A stretch of 64,000 nt of DNA from Emiliania huxleyi CCMP1516 (Eukaryota; Haptophyta; Isochrysidales; Noelaerhabdaceae): the NCBI RefSeq assembly GCF_000372725.1, contig NW_005201732.1:328743-392742 (forward strand). Reading direction: 5' to 3'. The number at the start of each line of letters is the position of its first letter. Position 1 is the first letter of the stretch. Position numbers and translations under genes: made by a program. Positions 63,357 through 64,000 of the stretch are shown here, in pieces. The notes beneath the pieces were generated by a model. That model was given only the letters and a program-made list of their open reading frames with translations, ran no database searches and had not been told where the DNA came from.

Positions 63357-64000
63357 ATGGACGACGACGCTCACTTCGTCCGAGCCTTCTCCCGGATCTT
63401 CCTCGCCGGTGGACGCGCTGACCACGGCGACAGCGCGCTGGTGTCACACTTGCTCTCCCCGGGTAGCTTCTTTGCGCCCGGCCAGGCGCCGGTCGGCCTC
63501 ACGCCGCAAGCTGCTGCACCGACCCAGCCTCCCCGGCCGAGCACCGTGAGAGCGAACGGCGCCGTCTCGAGCGGGCCGCTCCACAGCTCTGACGCGTACG
63601 CCTTCTGGTGGTGGCAGCAGCAGGGGTCTGCAGCGCCACCCGCCTCTCCCGCCAACGCCAACGCCAGCTGTGGTACCGGCGACCAGCAGAGCGGCATTAG
63701 GAAGACCGCGACCGCAACCGCGGCCGGCACGGCAGCGGGCTCAATCCGGGAGCAATCTGCACCGGCTCGAACGCTGCCACCCGCCGCTCGTCAGGCGCGC
63801 AAGGCTCCACCTCCCGTCTCGCCCGCGGCCGCAGCGCGGCTGCCGTCGGGTGCCTTGGAGGGCGAGCTTCCGCGTGGGGCGCGCGACGCTGCGCAAGAGT
63901 CGCCGGCGCCGCGGCGGCGCACGCGGCCCCGAGCGGGGGAGGGGCGGCCAGCTGCCTCTCCGTGCGAGGCTGAGCCTGCCGTCAAGGCGGAGGGCGGCGC
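63357..64000 (+). CDS. Hypothetical protein, 3' end beyond the window
   Basis: ATG 63357 opens MDDDAHFVRAFSRIFLAGGR. The frame stays open for 214 codons to the window edge, so it has no stop here. The first 40 residues (LVSHLLSPGSFFAPG) look globular. Later text is Ala/Pro/Gln-rich (SSDAYAFWWWQQQGSAAPPA) with basic patches (RRRTRPRAGEGR), as in a disordered regulatory protein. No family is recognised, and an intron could interrupt the reading. Confidence 0.45.
   Translation, partial: MDDDAHFVRAFSRIFLAGGRADHGDSALVSHLLSPGSFFAPGQAPVGLTPQAAAPTQPPRPSTVRANGAVSSGPLHSSDAYAFWWWQQQGSAAPPASPANANASCGTGDQQSGIRKTATATAAGTAAGSIREQSAPARTLPPAARQARKAPPPVSPAAAARLPSGALEGELPRGARDAAQESPAPRRRTRPRAGEGRPAASPCEAEPAVKAEGG

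Overview
This is nuclear DNA from a GC-rich unicellular eukaryote, most likely a microalga. A haptophyte fits best; a pelagophyte or dinoflagellate-like relative is not excluded. The evidence is intron-rich genes on both strands, eukaryote-specific families (Wee1-type kinase, AGC kinase, PFKFB, MBF1, P-type proton pump, stearoyl-CoA-type desaturase, LRR/coiled-coil basal-body-type protein, CstF64 C-terminal module), very high GC in coding DNA, and abundant satellites and transposon debris. Three runs of exactly 100 N (12720, 26816, 41839) mark scaffold joins, and the sequence beside them looks unreliable.

Layout. 0-8 kb: 5'-truncated lipoxygenase-like ORF, a membrane-anchored SGNH esterase (+) and a CPBP intramembrane protease (-). 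8-12 kb: one large LRR/coiled-coil gene (+). 12.5-16 kb: gap, G-tract palindromes, a 125-bp satellite, and a double-AP2 gene (-). 16.3-20.5 kb: eight-exon H+-ATPase (-). 20.6-25.2 kb: TGTTATG hairpins, a multi-pass membrane protein (-), and a YdcZ/DUF606-type transporter (+). 25.8-28.1 kb: Wee1-like kinase (+, interrupted by a gap). 28.8-30.6 kb: CobW/COG0523 GTPase (+). 31-32.9 kb: AGC kinase (-). 34.3-36.8 kb: PFK-2/FBPase-2-like (+). 37.1-38.5 kb: 3' part of a GT31-like glycosyltransferase (-). 40.6-42.7 kb: acyl desaturase (+, gap). 43.8-46.6 kb: unrecognised gene (-). 47.9-48.5 kb: MBF1 (+). 49.2-51.4 kb: glycosyltransferase-like gene (-). 54.3-55.8 kb: frameshifted carboxylesterase (+). 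55.8-56.9 kb: Helitron-type fragment (-). 59.0-59.7 kb: CstF64 hinge/C-terminal protein without an RRM (+). 60-63.3 kb: Copia-type LTR, a TIR-like element with an ORF, and other repeats. From 63.36 kb an ORF runs off the window.

The genes are unrelated housekeeping and regulatory functions; I see no operon-like or pathway cluster. The most notable signal is the introns. Using conserved protein motifs to fix reading frames, I resolved about 34 introns: roughly 19 start with GC, about 14 with GT and one apparently with GA, all ending in AG and nearly all followed by G. Three introns (in the H+-ATPase, the CobW-like GTPase and PFKFB) are each exactly one period of a local tandem duplication of exon sequence (78, 76 and 66 bp), as expected if introns arose by duplication of an AGG-containing exon segment plus filler DNA. 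I consider this the best candidate for an exciting process in the window. Exon boundaries were set by hand from motif continuity and have no transcript support.
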